Shown piece by piece: positions 25,804 through 38,434 of a DNA stretch of 64,000 nt (within the stretch, counting starts at the first letter, position 1; each line of letters opens with the position of its first letter). The notes below the pieces were generated by a model that had not been told where the DNA came from, made no database searches, and worked only from the letters and a program-made list of their open reading frames with translations. The DNA comes from Plasmodium brasilianum. Taxonomy: Eukaryota > Apicomplexa > Aconoidasida > Haemosporida > Plasmodiidae. The stretch covers positions 1,026,001-1,090,000 of the forward strand of contig NC_090127.1 of NCBI RefSeq assembly GCF_023973825.1. Direction: 5' to 3'. Both the position numbers and the translations under genes were made by a program.

Positions 25804-26895
25804 TATTCATACTTATCATTTGAAGAGTGCAATTGTCAACGGAAAAAAAAAGAAAACTTCTTAATAATCATATTCTTAATTCATTTTTTAGTCCATTGGA
25901 GATTATTACAATTTAAATACAAGTCCAAGAGAAAAAAATATTTGTATCGTCAATAATTTAGAAAAAATTTTAAATATTCTAAAGGAGGATAATTTGTTCT
26001 CTCCTGATTTGAAAACCATAAACAAAAAAGTTAGAAAAAAAGAAATAAAAACATATACATATATATGTATATATACATGCTTATGTAGACTTTCTGTATT
26101 AATTGTATATGACACACACCAAGGAAAGAATTGATCTTCACTAACTTCATTTTGATACGCTATATAATGTACCTTCTATTTTTCCTTTTCTTCAGAATTA
26201 TAATCATATATATGGGTATATGATGGATATTAAGAAGATTAAACAGAGATTAATTCATAAGGGAACATATAAGGAGGAAGGAACCGTAGAAGGAACGGAG
26301 GAATGTAAAGAAGAATGTGCTGAAGAATTTAAGGAAGAATCGGAAACAGAATCGATGATTGAATCATTATCAGAAGTACGGTCTAAGGGTAAATTAGATT
26401 TACAATCTAAAGCTTCTTCAAAAAAGGGCGAGCATAAAAGTTTCATAAGTAACTTTGACATAAACATGGTATATAAAAAAATAGAAATAAAATGATGCGT
26501 AATATTTCTTTTATTTTATGTGCAACTTTATAATGCATAATCTACTTAGAACAAATAAGAAAAATTGTGTTTACAATATATTTTTTCATTTTTTTTTTTT
26601 TTTTTTTTTTAAGCATCCTGAAGAATTAGATATAGACATATGCAACACAAAATTTCTAAACACAGGCGCACCTAATGAAGATATTTTTATTCATATAGGA
26701 AAATATTTATTACACAAATATTACACGGCTAGCGAAAACATACCAAATGAAACATTATATTCACTGCTTTATGAAATGAAAAGGGGATATAACAATGTTC
26801 CTTATCATAATTGTATTCATGCAGCTATGGTATGATAATAATATTTTTTAAATCCTTTATACAGGAGAAGAAAGTTATTTAGTGCGATTATTTCT

Positions 26896-26928
<33 letters not shown>

Positions 26929-27868
26929 GGATTATTCCTTTTCATTTAAGAAACAACATGCACACAATGGTATATTTCGATATTCTCCTTAATCTGCTTA
27001 TTTATCTTATATATCATTACTTCTATTTCAGGTAACACAACACTGTAATATTCTAATCAATAATTTGGACACAGCGAATATATTACGAGATAACGAAATG
27101 GCTGCTTTTTTGGTAGCTGCTTTGGGCCACGATATAGGACACTTTGGGAGAACAAATATTTTTCTTAAAAACTGCTCAAACTTTTTGAGCGTAATTTATA
27201 ATGATAAATCAATTTTAGAGAATTATCACTGTTCTTTTTTATTTCATATATTACTTAAAGAAGAAAATAACATTTTTAAAAAAGAGGATTCAAAAAGTCT
27301 ATTAAACCTGAGGCAACAAATAATTGAACTAATCTTAGCAACTGATATGAGTAAGCATATAAAAATATTAGCTCAATTTCGGATTAAGTCTATTAAAACC
27401 AAATCATACATAGAAAAAAATATTATTTTATGTTTAAAGATGATTATAAAAGCTGCTGACTTATCTCATAATTGTGTTGACTGGGGGGAGCATTATTTAT
27501 GGGTTAAAAGATTAGTAAATGAATTTTATTATGAGGGAGATGAACAATTGGAAAGAGGATATCAAATTAACCCCCTATTTGATAGGAATTCTCATAATAA
27601 TTTTATACAAATTCAAAGAACATTTCTAAAAGAATTAGTTTATCCTTTAATAACTTCTCTTAAAACTCTTGACAGAAGCACCATTACACAAGTTATGATG
27701 GACAAAGTTAAAAGAAATTATTCTAAATGGACAAAAATAGAAAAAAGCGATACAAGAAAAAAAAAATATTTAAGTGAACTGTTAAATAATATTCCCGATT
27801 CATGGAAAACTCCCTATAAACCAAATTTAACCATTTATCAACTGCAGAAATGTAAATATAATTCTTGA
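24073..27868 (+). CDS. PDEgamma: 3',5'-cyclic nucleotide phosphodiesterase, PDE-gamma type (9+ exons, 5' end unresolved)
   Basis: Exons 24073-24427, 24665-24813, 24923-25104, 25292-25396, 25486-25726, 25892-26029, 26196-26468, 26614-26829 and 27032-27868 join in phase to 831 residues. The first of these opens after a TTCTAG acceptor without a Met, so a short upstream exon is likely; an in-frame ATG at 24169 would give 799 residues but lose the first hydrophobic segment. Hydrophobic segments (LIFFTALLISVVLYSKFL, LFILISHLSSLLFMYSICLI, LTFVFLHTFAALNIILMLI and others) give about six membrane passes. A Glu-rich linker follows at roughly 395-460. The catalytic domain has YHNCIH, GHDIGHFG, AADLSH and IQRTFLKELVYPL with the expected Gln; all metal and clamp residues are present. 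Family knowledge links PDE-gamma to cGMP control in sporozoites. Confidence 0.9.
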
Positions 27869-29581
27869 TTATACTACACACTTATATATATATATTATAT
27901 TTTTTATGCTATATTTAATATTCGCAAAAATATAATCTTATAAATCTACTTATAACGTTAATATATGTTTATTTACAAACATCTACAGTGTACGTTTGTG
28001 CAAAAATAATACATACTATAACATCACTAGAAAAACAAGCACACAAACTAGTATGTTTTAGGTTCTTTTATTTTTCTTTAATGTGTGCTATATAAAATTA
28101 TTTTGTCTGTTTTATTTTGATTTAATTTACTTTTCTGTTTTTTCTGTTTTTTCTGTTTTTTGTCTTTTTTTTCATGATCATTATGAAATCGTTTAAAAAA
28201 AATAGGAACCTTCTCAATAGCTCTAAATTTAAAAGATGTGAACAAAAAACAGTGGATATGCAATTTCCTTTTTTTTTTTTTTCTCCTCCTTTAAATTGTA
28301 ACATGATTGCCTATATGTACTTATATATATGTACAATTCTTTTTCTTTTAAATCCTTTTTTAATTTCAGATTAAACTTCATCTTCACAGATTAATACTGT
28401 TTTTCTTTCTAATATTATCCTTCTCCAACTTTTTAAATGTAAATGACATAATATTTTTTTTTTTTTTTTTTCATTTTACCTTTAATTTTGATATATTTGA
28501 AACGTTTAATATATATTTTTATTTTATATATATATGTTATTTTATATAATACAAGGATTAAAAATTGAAGCGAAAAAAAGGTAATTTATAGTCTTAAAAT
28601 GTGTTTTTTAAAATTTTATTATGGAATGTTTAAACAGAAAAGAATTTTAATATATAAATTTCGCATTTTATTTGTTTTTCTAAATGTACTAATATCACGC
28701 AAGAATGCTTTACAAATTAAGTAAAAATAAGGGTACGGCATTTTTTACTCCATAAAATATATATAAAATTCCCCATTTTTGAATTATGTCAAGAAGTACG
28801 CTGTGATGGATATTTATATAATTTGCATTTATGGTTCAAACATTTAAACTATGAATTATAATTGAAACACGTTTCAAAGAAAAAGAACAAACAAAAAAAC
28901 AACTTAATTTTAAGAAAAAGTATTACACTATTTTCAGCTCTTTTAGGAACAATAACTCATTAAATATTTTAATATATATTATCAGCAATTTAAGAATTCT
29001 AATGCAAAAAAAAAAAAAATATATTCCTTTGATTGAATATACTCTTTATACATGTATCATATATTTATTCATAAATATAAATATATATATTTATACGTAT
29101 ATATATATGCACGTAAATTGAATGTTTTGACACATCACATGTAATTGTACGAATTTTTCGCCTCTACTTTTGAATTATACGTGAAAATTTTTTTGTTCAA
29201 AATTTCTTTAATGCTTATACTTAGAAAAAAATGGCACAGTAAATAAATTTTTTACGAAATTTATTTTATGGCATTTTTATTTTTAAAAGCATAAAAACTT
29301 CTATAATTTTTTTTTGTAATATGCAATTTTTAACATTTTTGCTTGTTATTTTTTCTTCTCCTTTATTATGTTTATAGTTTGTTAAATTATTCCATATTAT
29401 ACATATATATATTATATATGTATATATATTTTTTTTTTTTGCTCATATATTTATAAATGTACGTTTTAGACGAATCTTGAAATAAAACTGTATATAGTTT
29501 TTTTTTCTTATAAAACTGTATCATTGTGGTCTATCATAAACGTAGGTATATATTTTCTGAAATCCAAAAAAAGGTTCTCAT
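27869..29581. other. Intergenic region, no gene seen
   Basis: AT-rich, with T runs near 26-like and 28 kb (for example 28267-28282 and 28455-28471) and (TA)-rich patches near 29080-29110 and 29400-29430. Short frames here are low-complexity and lack splice or family support. Confidence 0.45.
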
Positions 29582-31018
29582 ATGGCTAAAAGGCATAAAT
29601 TGAAGATTACTATTTTGCCTATTTTTTTTTTTATATTATTTACGGGGATTCACACTGTTTTCACAGCATTAAACAGGAATGATTGTTAGTTAAAATAGTT
29701 GAGTGCGCGACTACATATAAAAGCTTATTCCATTGCTTATGCATATATGTATATATATATATATATATATATGTACCTGTTTGTATGTATATACTTAGTA
29801 ACATGGATATTTGCATTTACTCAAAGGTGAATCATTTTTACCATATGTGTAATGCTATTATGTATCACGATTAGAACCAATTCAAGGTTCATTCCATGGT
29901 TTATTTATCCATTTGTGTAATTATGCTTTTGTTCATTCATCTCAAGTCGTTTGTCAATTCGGTGGTTTATTCATTTACATGTGAAAGCATTTGAGCACTT
30001 ACATCAATATTATTATTAATTTTTTTTTTTATTTGTCCCCATTGAAGGGTTAAAATTTTACACTAGCTGCGCAGGGTCAGGTCAGGTAAAATGGGAACTA
30101 CTATGCGTTTTAACCATCTTGAACAGTATGTTTTTATTATTAAATATGAATTACAAAGAAAATATAAATAATTTAAATAACAAGAAGAATGAAACAAGTG
30201 ACATAAATGATGATTTAATAAATGTAGACATGAATGAGTTTAGTAATAATGAGAAAGATGAGAGTAGCGATGAAAGTGAAAGAGAGAAAAAGTATAATAA
30301 ATTAAGGATAAGATACTTATACAGTATAAGCAATTCAAGAGTTTGTTATTATAGTATGTGGATATTATGTTATTATTTAATATACTTTTTATGCTTTTTA
30401 AGTTTTTTATATGGAATAAGAATATTCAATAATAATTTAATTAATATATATACAATAAGAACATGTAAAATTGACAATTTAGAAAATTATATATTATCAG
30501 AAAATACATTTATCAGTTTGTACTGGGCAATTATTAATTTTAATGTATTTATGAGTAAATATACAGATTCCTTTTATATTTCGAATTACATAAAATTGAA
30601 CATAGAATTTAGAACAGGGAAAAAGAAGTTGCTTTTTTTTTTAAATTATTTTTATCAAATATTGTTATTAAGTTATGCTATTTATAAAAATGTTTCGTTA
30701 TATAATAAAGGACTATATAATTTGAATCAAATAGTATGTGCTCTTATATTTCTTTGTTTAATTTTATATACCATTTTAGAAATTACGTATGTATTAGAAA
30801 TAAATAAACCATGTTATTATAGTGTAACCAAATTATCCTATAATTATGTTTGGGCCATAATTTATTTATTTGTTATTTTTATTTCTTCCGTTATCTTTTA
30901 TATTTCTGTTTTTAGTTATTCTATAAAAGATAAATTTGTAAATTTCCAAATCATGTTATGGTTTTTTTTTATATCTTTAACCTACATAAAAAAAAATCAG
31001 TTATTTATTAAAGTTTGA
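29582..31018 (+). CDS. Polytopic membrane protein, function unknown (2 exons)
   Basis: Exon 2 (30048-31018) opens after an acceptor TTGAAG and stays in frame through a stretch without a good early Met. The best 5' partner is 29582-29684, whose ATG starts MAKRHKLKITILPIFFFI, ends in phase 1 at a GTTAGT donor and fits exon 2 exactly, giving 357 residues. Predicted hydrophobic segments lie at about 9-29, 47-65, 137-158 and several more to about residue 350; an acidic, Asn/Ser-rich loop lies between the second and third. I do not recognise the family. If exon 1 is wrong, a start at 30128 (MFLLLNMNYK) would give 296 residues and still leave most membrane segments. It is in tandem with PDE-gamma and the next gene. 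Confidence 0.6.
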
Positions 31019-31576
31019 CATTTTTTCATTTTTTAATGTTTTGTACTTTTTTTTTATTTTTTAAGTGTTATTATGATAAACAAATTAAGGCAAAATAATA
31101 AAATGACAAAATAAAATCTTTTAAACACAAAAATAAGACAAAAATTGGGAAAAACGAAAAAAAAAATACACACAGACATATACCCACATGCACATAAATA
31201 TACATGTTTGTAGTACTAAATATACACACTATCATAATGATAGTTAATTGAGAAACACAGTTGTATTTTACATTCCTCTTCGTAAAGTGTGCTCAAGTAA
31301 TTTTGCATATTTGGTATATTCACACGTACATTTATGTATATGTATATATAAGGGTATATATAAGTATAGATGTATAAATGGATATATAGTTGAGCACATG
31401 CGTAAATTAAGTCATTCCTTTCCAAGAGGAATTGTGTATCCTTAAATAATATAAGAGAACTTAGCAAAATAGTTCTTTTTGAAATTGGTCATTATATTAC
31501 TTAATAAAAATATAATTTTATAGTAATATAGAATAATTACAATGTCACATTTCTAAATATTGAATTGTATTATTAT

Positions 31577-31612
<36 letters not shown>

Positions 31613-31671
31613 CATATACGCATGTACACTTGTAGGACATTAAAATACTACAAAAACGCAATTATTGCAAG
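31019..31671. other. Intergenic region, no gene seen
   Basis: AT-rich spacer between two rightward genes, with (TA)n at 31580-31608 shortly before the next start codon. It probably carries that gene's promoter and 5' leader. Confidence 0.45.
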
Positions 31672-34600
31672 ATGGACTTGCCAAAGGTAGAGGCCGCGTT
31701 TTTAATTTATAATCTTGAATACTATGCGCTAATAAATCATGAAAAATTATATACTATTAAAGAACTAAATAAAAAAATTAACAAGTATGCACAGGTTATT
31801 TTAAGCAGTAATTATAAACATGTAAATAATTTTTCATACACAACTGAAATACTTCACTATTTTTACAAGATAACAGAATATTATTTTATGAAGTATTTCA
31901 ATAGTACTATTATTGATTCCACCTTCTTTTTCAAATGCATTAATGACATAAAAAATAGATCATTTGATATTGTTCAAAATGATGAAATGAAAAAACAATT
32001 TAATTTAGATGAAAATAAAGGCACACAGAAAAGTGAAAACTTAACAGAAAATCTCGGAGAAAACCTGGAGAATAAAAAGGTAGGCAATTATTCTTTTAAT
32101 TGCAAAGTTTTACATAGTTTTGTTGAAAATTTAAAAAGAATATGTAGTGAAAATAGGAAGCATGCTATTAATATAAACGAAATAAAAAGAAGAGAGGAGA
32201 AAAGAGAAAAAAGTAATAGTAGAAATAATATAAGCAACAACAACAATAATGGTATCAATAGTGAAACACACACTAGGAAAGCTAAAAAAACAAATGAAAC
32301 AAAACATTCCGAAGAACATACTAAATTTCACAAAAGGTTTTATTACGAATTATGTGAAATTAACGGTAGCCATAATAATGAAAAAAATCGAATGATTTAT
32401 ATCACCAAAATTTTTCGCAAAATAATTAATAGAAAAAAAGTTAGACAGTTTATATGTGAAAATGAAAAAAGAGTAAAAAAGAATAATTTAAAATTCTTTT
32501 TAAACTTATCTTTGGGTATATTTATATATCTTTACATTTATAAATACATAAAAAAAAATTATAAAAAAATTGAGTTTTTTATATTTTTAAATAATCTGCA
32601 AAATATTAGAAAAATATATCTTAATAATATGCCTTACATTGAAAAGCGCCAGTTGTGTAACTTCATTAAATATATAAAGCTTCTGAATATTCAAATGTTT
32701 CAATATGTGTATATCTCATTTTTTGTGAATATATACAAATATGCTAACTTAATATATAATGTAACGCTTCTAACACTTTTTAATTATTTTAAGCACATAT
32801 ATGAAAACAACATAGAGAAAAAAAAGGGTTTGCAAAAGAATGAAAATCAAATAATAGACACAAATGATAATATGTGTAAAAGTTTTTTGAAAATAGATGA
32901 TACAAAATGTAAGGAGATCAATAATGATAGTAAAAATTATGTAGAGGTAGATGAAAATTTTAGTAATAAAATTATTTTATCAAAAGAAAAAAATATACAA
33001 ATAAAGGAAGAGCAAATAATGTCAAGCGAACGCGGAAAAGGTATTAATACAAACACATATGAATGCCTTAATAAAATTATTGACAACAATGATAGTATAC
33101 TTTCAAGTGATCTGAATAAAAAAAAAGGGGAAAATGTGACAAGTGGAATTAATGAGAATACTTGTAACAAAATTGATGATAATACTTCACCTTCGAATGG
33201 GAAACAAAATCACAACTCCTTTTATTCCATAGAAAATAAAAGAGAACAAACAAATGAAATCATTTTTGATTGCTATATATACGTTTTTATACTTTTTACG
33301 TACATAAGAAAGACTAGAAATAGGATGAAATCCAAAATGATTAAAATACAAAATAACATTAAAAAAATGATTAGTATATTTGTTAAAATATATTATATAA
33401 ACCAAAAAGAAAAAAAAGAAAAAGAAGAAGAAGTAGGAGTAGAAGAAGAAGAAGGAAAAGTTGAAGAAGAAGTAGGAGTAGAAGAAAAAGAAGGAAAAGT
33501 TGAAGAAGAAGAAGAAGCAGTAGAAGAAAGAAAAAAGTCATTAAGAAAATATATAGGGAACAAAAAACATGTTCGTACTAACTTCGATGAAAGTAGTTGT
33601 AAAGCTAGTCATAATATAGTCAATTCGTTGCCTTCTTTATACTTTAATTACATAGAATTAAGTAAATATTACAAAAGTTGTATAAAAATAAATTACGAAA
33701 TTATGAATTTAGTCCATAAGTTCCATTTACTATTAAAACATTTTTATAAATACCTCCCTGTTTTAAATATAAATAAGGAGAATTGTATTATATATAATTA
33801 CTATAATAAATGTTATATATATAATGAAAATATCAAAAAAAAAGAAGATACAGATAAAGTAATCCCAAGGAAAGACATATATGAAAAGAGAAAAAAGAAG
33901 GAAACAACTTTTAATATATTTAAAAATGTTACGGATTATGAATTAGATTTTTTTTATTTTAATGAAAAGGAACATGATGAAAAAGAAATAATACACGACT
34001 TAGTACAAAATAATGAAGTAGAGCTTTTTGAACATGTATTTGATGAAGGGGCTAAAAATGAATTCGCGAATTGTCAATCATCACAGAGTTGCACAGAACA
34101 ACAGGACGCACAAGAGAGGGAAAATTCAGACAACGGCTTGAGTAGTGATGAAATGGAATATTCGAAAAAATTATTTTTATATTACCTTAACAACAATTTA
34201 GAGATGTGTTTAATCAATTTGGTAGATAAAGATGAATTTTCCTCCGCAAATGATGAAGCACAAAATGGTGGAAATACATTAACAACATCGTACACTAAAA
34301 CTAAAAATTTGTCGTTTCTCAAAAGCACTTCTATTTTACAGTATTTGAATAATAATAAAAATACGTATAACAAAATAATTGAGATAATCCATCAATTTTA
34401 TAACAATCCATCACATACCCTCAAAAATTGTATAAAAGATCTAAATATATATGATAAAAATATACTAGAAATATATGATGATAATATTTTTGATTTATAT
34501 TATAAATTTAAAAATGAAGCTACATTTGAAACTGAAGAATCGATAAAAAATAAAAAGCTGTTGGAAGTAAAAATATTTTTAGATTATGAAAAATTACATA

Positions 34601-34761
34601 CAAAAAGAACCGTTGAAACACAAACACCTATTTCTTTTTTTAAAAAAGATAAATTAATACAAATTGCAAAAGATGAAGAAGTTTCCACAATAGCAGAACG
34701 AAGTATTCAAACAAAAAAGATTACTAATCCAATTTTTTATCTAAAAGATATATACGATTAA
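31672..34761 (+). CDS. Conserved-looking 1029-residue protein, function unknown
   Basis: A single exon. The N-terminal 100 residues (MDLPKVEAAFLIYNLEYYAL onward) are not low-complexity and look folded and helical. Residues about 110-215 and 390-520 are Asn/Lys/Glu-rich linkers. A hydrophobic stretch lies at about 275-295, and 583-618 is a Glu-rich imperfect repeat with VEEEVGVEE units. The last 60 residues are again non-repetitive and carry VETQTP (981-986) and RSIQTK (1010-1015). The former fits the TQT core recognised by dynein light chain LC8; the latter is a looser match. I do not recognise the family, and no catalytic motif is visible. Confidence 0.85.
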   Translation: MDLPKVEAAFLIYNLEYYALINHEKLYTIKELNKKINKYAQVILSSNYKHVNNFSYTTEILHYFYKITEYYFMKYFNSTIIDSTFFFKCINDIKNRSFDIVQNDEMKKQFNLDENKGTQKSENLTENLGENLENKKVGNYSFNCKVLHSFVENLKRICSENRKHAININEIKRREEKREKSNSRNNISNNNNNGINSETHTRKAKKTNETKHSEEHTKFHKRFYYELCEINGSHNNEKNRMIYITKIFRKIINRKKVRQFICENEKRVKKNNLKFFLNLSLGIFIYLYIYKYIKKNYKKIEFFIFLNNLQNIRKIYLNNMPYIEKRQLCNFIKYIKLLNIQMFQYVYISFFVNIYKYANLIYNVTLLTLFNYFKHIYENNIEKKKGLQKNENQIIDTNDNMCKSFLKIDDTKCKEINNDSKNYVEVDENFSNKIILSKEKNIQIKEEQIMSSERGKGINTNTYECLNKIIDNNDSILSSDLNKKKGENVTSGINENTCNKIDDNTSPSNGKQNHNSFYSIENKREQTNEIIFDCYIYVFILFTYIRKTRNRMKSKMIKIQNNIKKMISIFVKIYYINQKEKKEKEEEVGVEEEEGKVEEEVGVEEKEGKVEEEEEAVEERKKSLRKYIGNKKHVRTNFDESSCKASHNIVNSLPSLYFNYIELSKYYKSCIKINYEIMNLVHKFHLLLKHFYKYLPVLNINKENCIIYNYYNKCYIYNENIKKKEDTDKVIPRKDIYEKRKKKETTFNIFKNVTDYELDFFYFNEKEHDEKEIIHDLVQNNEVELFEHVFDEGAKNEFANCQSSQSCTEQQDAQERENSDNGLSSDEMEYSKKLFLYYLNNNLEMCLINLVDKDEFSSANDEAQNGGNTLTTSYTKTKNLSFLKSTSILQYLNNNKNTYNKIIEIIHQFYNNPSHTLKNCIKDLNIYDKNILEIYDDNIFDLYYKFKNEATFETEESIKNKKLLEVKIFLDYEKLHTKRTVETQTPISFFKKDKLIQIAKDEEVSTIAERSIQTKKITNPIFYLKDIYD

Positions 34762-35480
34762 TGATTCTCTTTTTCATTTAAACGAAATAAGGTTTTTGAA
34801 AATATACGCTTCTTAACATTACGAATCTAACGTATTTCTTTGTAAAAATGATAATGAATTTTTTAACACAGTTTTATTCTATATTCATTTCAATACATTC
34901 TTTTATGTTCCTCGTTGTTTCGCCGTCTGTCTCGCTTTTTATTTTTTCATTCAAAATTCTTTAATCTTTATGTGTGTATAAATATCATACTAATGTTGAT
35001 TTAAATAATATGATAATGTGAGCCTATATTTTTTATCTCCTTTTTTATCGTTTTTTTTTTTTTTTTTTCTATTTGTACCGCAACCCATTTTATTTTACAT
35101 ATTTTTTTAGCGTACATTTTTGTAAATTTATTACCGATCTATTTAATGTTTTTTTTTTTTTTTTTGTAATTTCTTTAAGTTAGTTAATATATGCATCAAT
35201 CAAAAATGAAAAAAATGGAAGCACACACACGCGCAAATATATGTACATATATATATATATATAGGTATGTATGAGTAAGAATCATGCCTTTTATATTTTG
35301 TTCCCTGCTTTAAACGTTATTACTTATTTTGATAGAATTTAATTTTTAGTTTCTTTCTTCTTTTTTTTTTATTACATCCCCTTTGTAATGAATACCGTGA
35401 AAATATGATATAAACAACTGTATAATGATACTACCCCTTTTAAAGGAAAGAAAAATGACTAATTTTGACTATTCGTTAAA
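34762..35480. other. Intergenic region, no gene seen
   Basis: AT-rich with T runs near 35050-35068 and 35150-35164 and a TATATA patch at about 35248-35262. It separates two rightward genes and probably holds the uS5m promoter. Confidence 0.45.
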
Positions 35481-38434
35481 ATGATAAAAAATATACTTAA
35501 GAAAAGAAAATACTGTGATAGATTTCTACTACTAAATTCTCGGTGTATTCATAACAGTCATTTAAATAAAACTCTGAAGAACATATATAACGAAAAATTG
35601 AGAGATAAGTACCTGGATAATATATATAACAATGAAATTAATATTAACACTATAAATAAAAATATTAAACACAAGAAGATTGACTATTTGAGGCAGTTAA
35701 TATACGAAGAAGTAAATGGCGATGAGTATCTTTTAAGTGAAAATATTTTGGAAGAAATAAAAAAAAATAAAAATAAATATGGGCACAGCGATGGTAACAG
35801 CATTGACAATGATCATAACAGTAACAGGTACAGTGACATCATCAATAGGAACAGCAGTAGTGGTGCAAGTTACTGGAACAATGATAATGAAGCAAAGGAT
35901 GAGGGGGAAAAAAGTCGAAAAAACCACCCTATCGAACAAGGAAAGGAAGAAATGAGTGAATCAAAATATAAACAGGCAATTAGAATATATAATTTGTTGA
36001 AGTTAAATGACAAAGCTAGTATTTTCGATGAAGATGTATTTATGAATATAGATAGTAAAATAAATCATGATATTTATGAATTTGCTCAAAAGAACCTTAT
36101 AAATTATCCGTACGAAAACATAGATTCCCCATCTAGAATTAGCAAGAAAAACGATATAGATGTACAAACTGTATGTAATGATAAAACAGCTACGTCAGAA
36201 AGTTTAGAGTATAAAACGGAGGGAACTAGCGACAGTAGTATAAACAATGATCCAATTAACAATGATCATACTTTTGATGAAAGCAATTTTATGAATATTA
36301 CAAAAATGAACCTGCCTATATTCAATCCTTCAAGTTTTTGTCTAGCCATAGAATGCTTAACTAATTATATCTGTGATGATTTAATTATTTTATTTGGGGA
36401 CTTGGTAGATAAGAAAAAGATACCAGAAAAAGGAGAAAATGATAGATTATATAAATTTATTAATTTATTATGTAATTTTTTTAGTTTAGAAAAAAAGCAT
36501 TCAGACGTAGATAGATGGATGCTTGATGTGTATAAAAAGATAAAAAGTAAATTACCATCAAAACTCAGAAACATTAAAGATGAGTATATACAAAAATGGA
36601 TAAAGGGACATTTAGAACGAGTTTTACTTAACGAAAAATATAAAAATGAAACCTTATATAAAGAAAAATATTATAATTTAGGAAATGATTTTGTATATGA
36701 CAATTTGCCATTGAATAATACGAATGTTATGGATAACAAAATAAATTTTTCTACTAACAAATTAACTTACTATTTTAAAACAATTATTGAATTTTTACTA
36801 GAGAAAAAAATAGATAATGATTTAGAAGAACAATTAAAAATGATGTTTTTAAATCTAAAAAAAATAGGTTTACAGAATTGGTTAAAAATGGACGTAAAAG
36901 ACTTTGAAAAATATCTGTTAAGAAATAAAAATAATAATTTTTTAGAAATATCAGAAAACGATAAGTATGTATCCTATTTAATGCTAAAGTGTGCAAGTCG
37001 CAATATTACAGACTTTTTCTTTTATGAAGAATTTTCTCCATTTTATCTTTTTCAAGAAAAACCAAAAAACTCTATTGAAGAAAAAATAAATAGTTTACAA
37101 GAAAACAAACATATATCAGATGATGAATTAAAAAAAATGATTTATACGAATCAGTCTGCAATAACTATAACAGGTAGCAATAACATCAATGACGATGAAT
37201 ATAACGATATGGACATTGACCTATTCTTAGAAAAGGAAAAGAAATATAACATGAACAGATCATTAATTACTTACAACTTTGATGAAAATACCAATTCATA
37301 TAACTACAAATACAAACAAATTCCAAATACTATATATGATCAAAATACTAATAAATATATAAGAGAAAAAGAAACAATTGATCCAATGCTGAAATTAAAT
37401 GAAATGAGGTCTTCCATATTGGAAGTTAAAAGGATGATGAGCATGACTAAAGGTTAAGATTTCTCTATGCATTCCGAATGCATACATATATATAAGTATA
37501 TATAGAAACATACATTCACATATACCTACCAATGGAATGTATCTATTATATTAATAAAAAAAAAATTTCTTTTAATTTCTTTTAATTTCTTTTAATTTTT
37601 TTTTTTTTTTTTTTCCTTGTGCACATGGTAAAACTCTCTTAGTTTTAGAATAATAAGCTATACTGTACGTAATTTTCTATGCACTGTTGTTCCTTAAAAC
37701 ATATAGTAATCTCGAACTATTTCTTTTCACTAATTATAATTTTTGCAGACGGAAGGGTGTATTATATAAGAATAATCATAATTATAGGTAACGGAAAGGG
37801 GGTATATGGCTATGGGGTAGGTTTTGGAAAAAATATTAAAGAAGCTAGGAACAGTGCTTTATTGAATTCTATTAGCAATATAGATTTTATAGATTACAAT
37901 TATAAAAATTGTATTTTAAATTTTCCAGTTAGTGGACAAGAATATTCTTCACATGTTAAAATAATACCTCGACCCTTGGGAAAAGGATTAAAGATGAATA
38001 GAAAATATTTACCGTTAGGATATATATTAGGATTAGACAATGTTAAAATTTCTTTCAGTGGTAGTAACAAATGGATGAGTAGAATAAAAGCATTAAAAAG
38101 ATGTTTAAACAAAATTGTATCTATTAAAACATTATGCAAAATGACAGGAAAAAAGTATGTTTGTCATTTTGCACCACATTATTGTACCAGTCATTGGCCT
38201 GATTACTGGTTTAAAAATATTTTAAAAGAATACCAATATAAAATTCAAAGAATTCAGAAAAAAAGAAGTATGGTATGCAGAAAGAATTTTAGATCTAATA
38301 TTTCAAAAATTCCTGAAGAAGTTAGACCAGACTTTACTCCTTATACCTGGAAGACACCAATACAAAAATATGTCGAATTGCAGAAGTTGAAGAGGTACAT
38401 AGATAATAACATTTTCCGTACCAACGTTTTCTAA
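35481..38434 (+). CDS. mRPS5: Mitochondrial ribosomal protein uS5m with long N-terminal extension (2 exons)
   Basis: Exons 35481-37452 and 37749-38434 join across a GTTAAG donor and a TTGCAG acceptor (phase 1) to give 885 residues. The join recreates the S5 N-terminal motif: VKRMMSMTKDGRVYYI followed by GNGKGVYGYGVGFGKNIKEA, spanning about 645-690. The S5 C-terminal domain follows with FPVSGQEYSSHVKIIPRPLG and SFSGSNKWMSRIKALKRCL. The N-terminus, with repeated Arg/Lys and no acids in the first 30 residues, looks like a mitochondrial targeting sequence. About 640 residues precede the S5 fold, including an Asn/Ser-rich insert at about 100-150 and helical, conserved-looking stretches at 270-520. 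It should belong to the small subunit of the mitochondrial ribosome, whose rRNA is fragmented in this genus. Confidence 0.9.
37564..37615. repeat. TTTCTTTTAA tandem repeat and T run in uS5m intron
   Basis: Three adjacent copies of about TTTCTTTTAA followed by a long T run lie in the intron between the two uS5m exons. They probably act only as pyrimidine-rich intron sequence. Confidence 0.6.
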
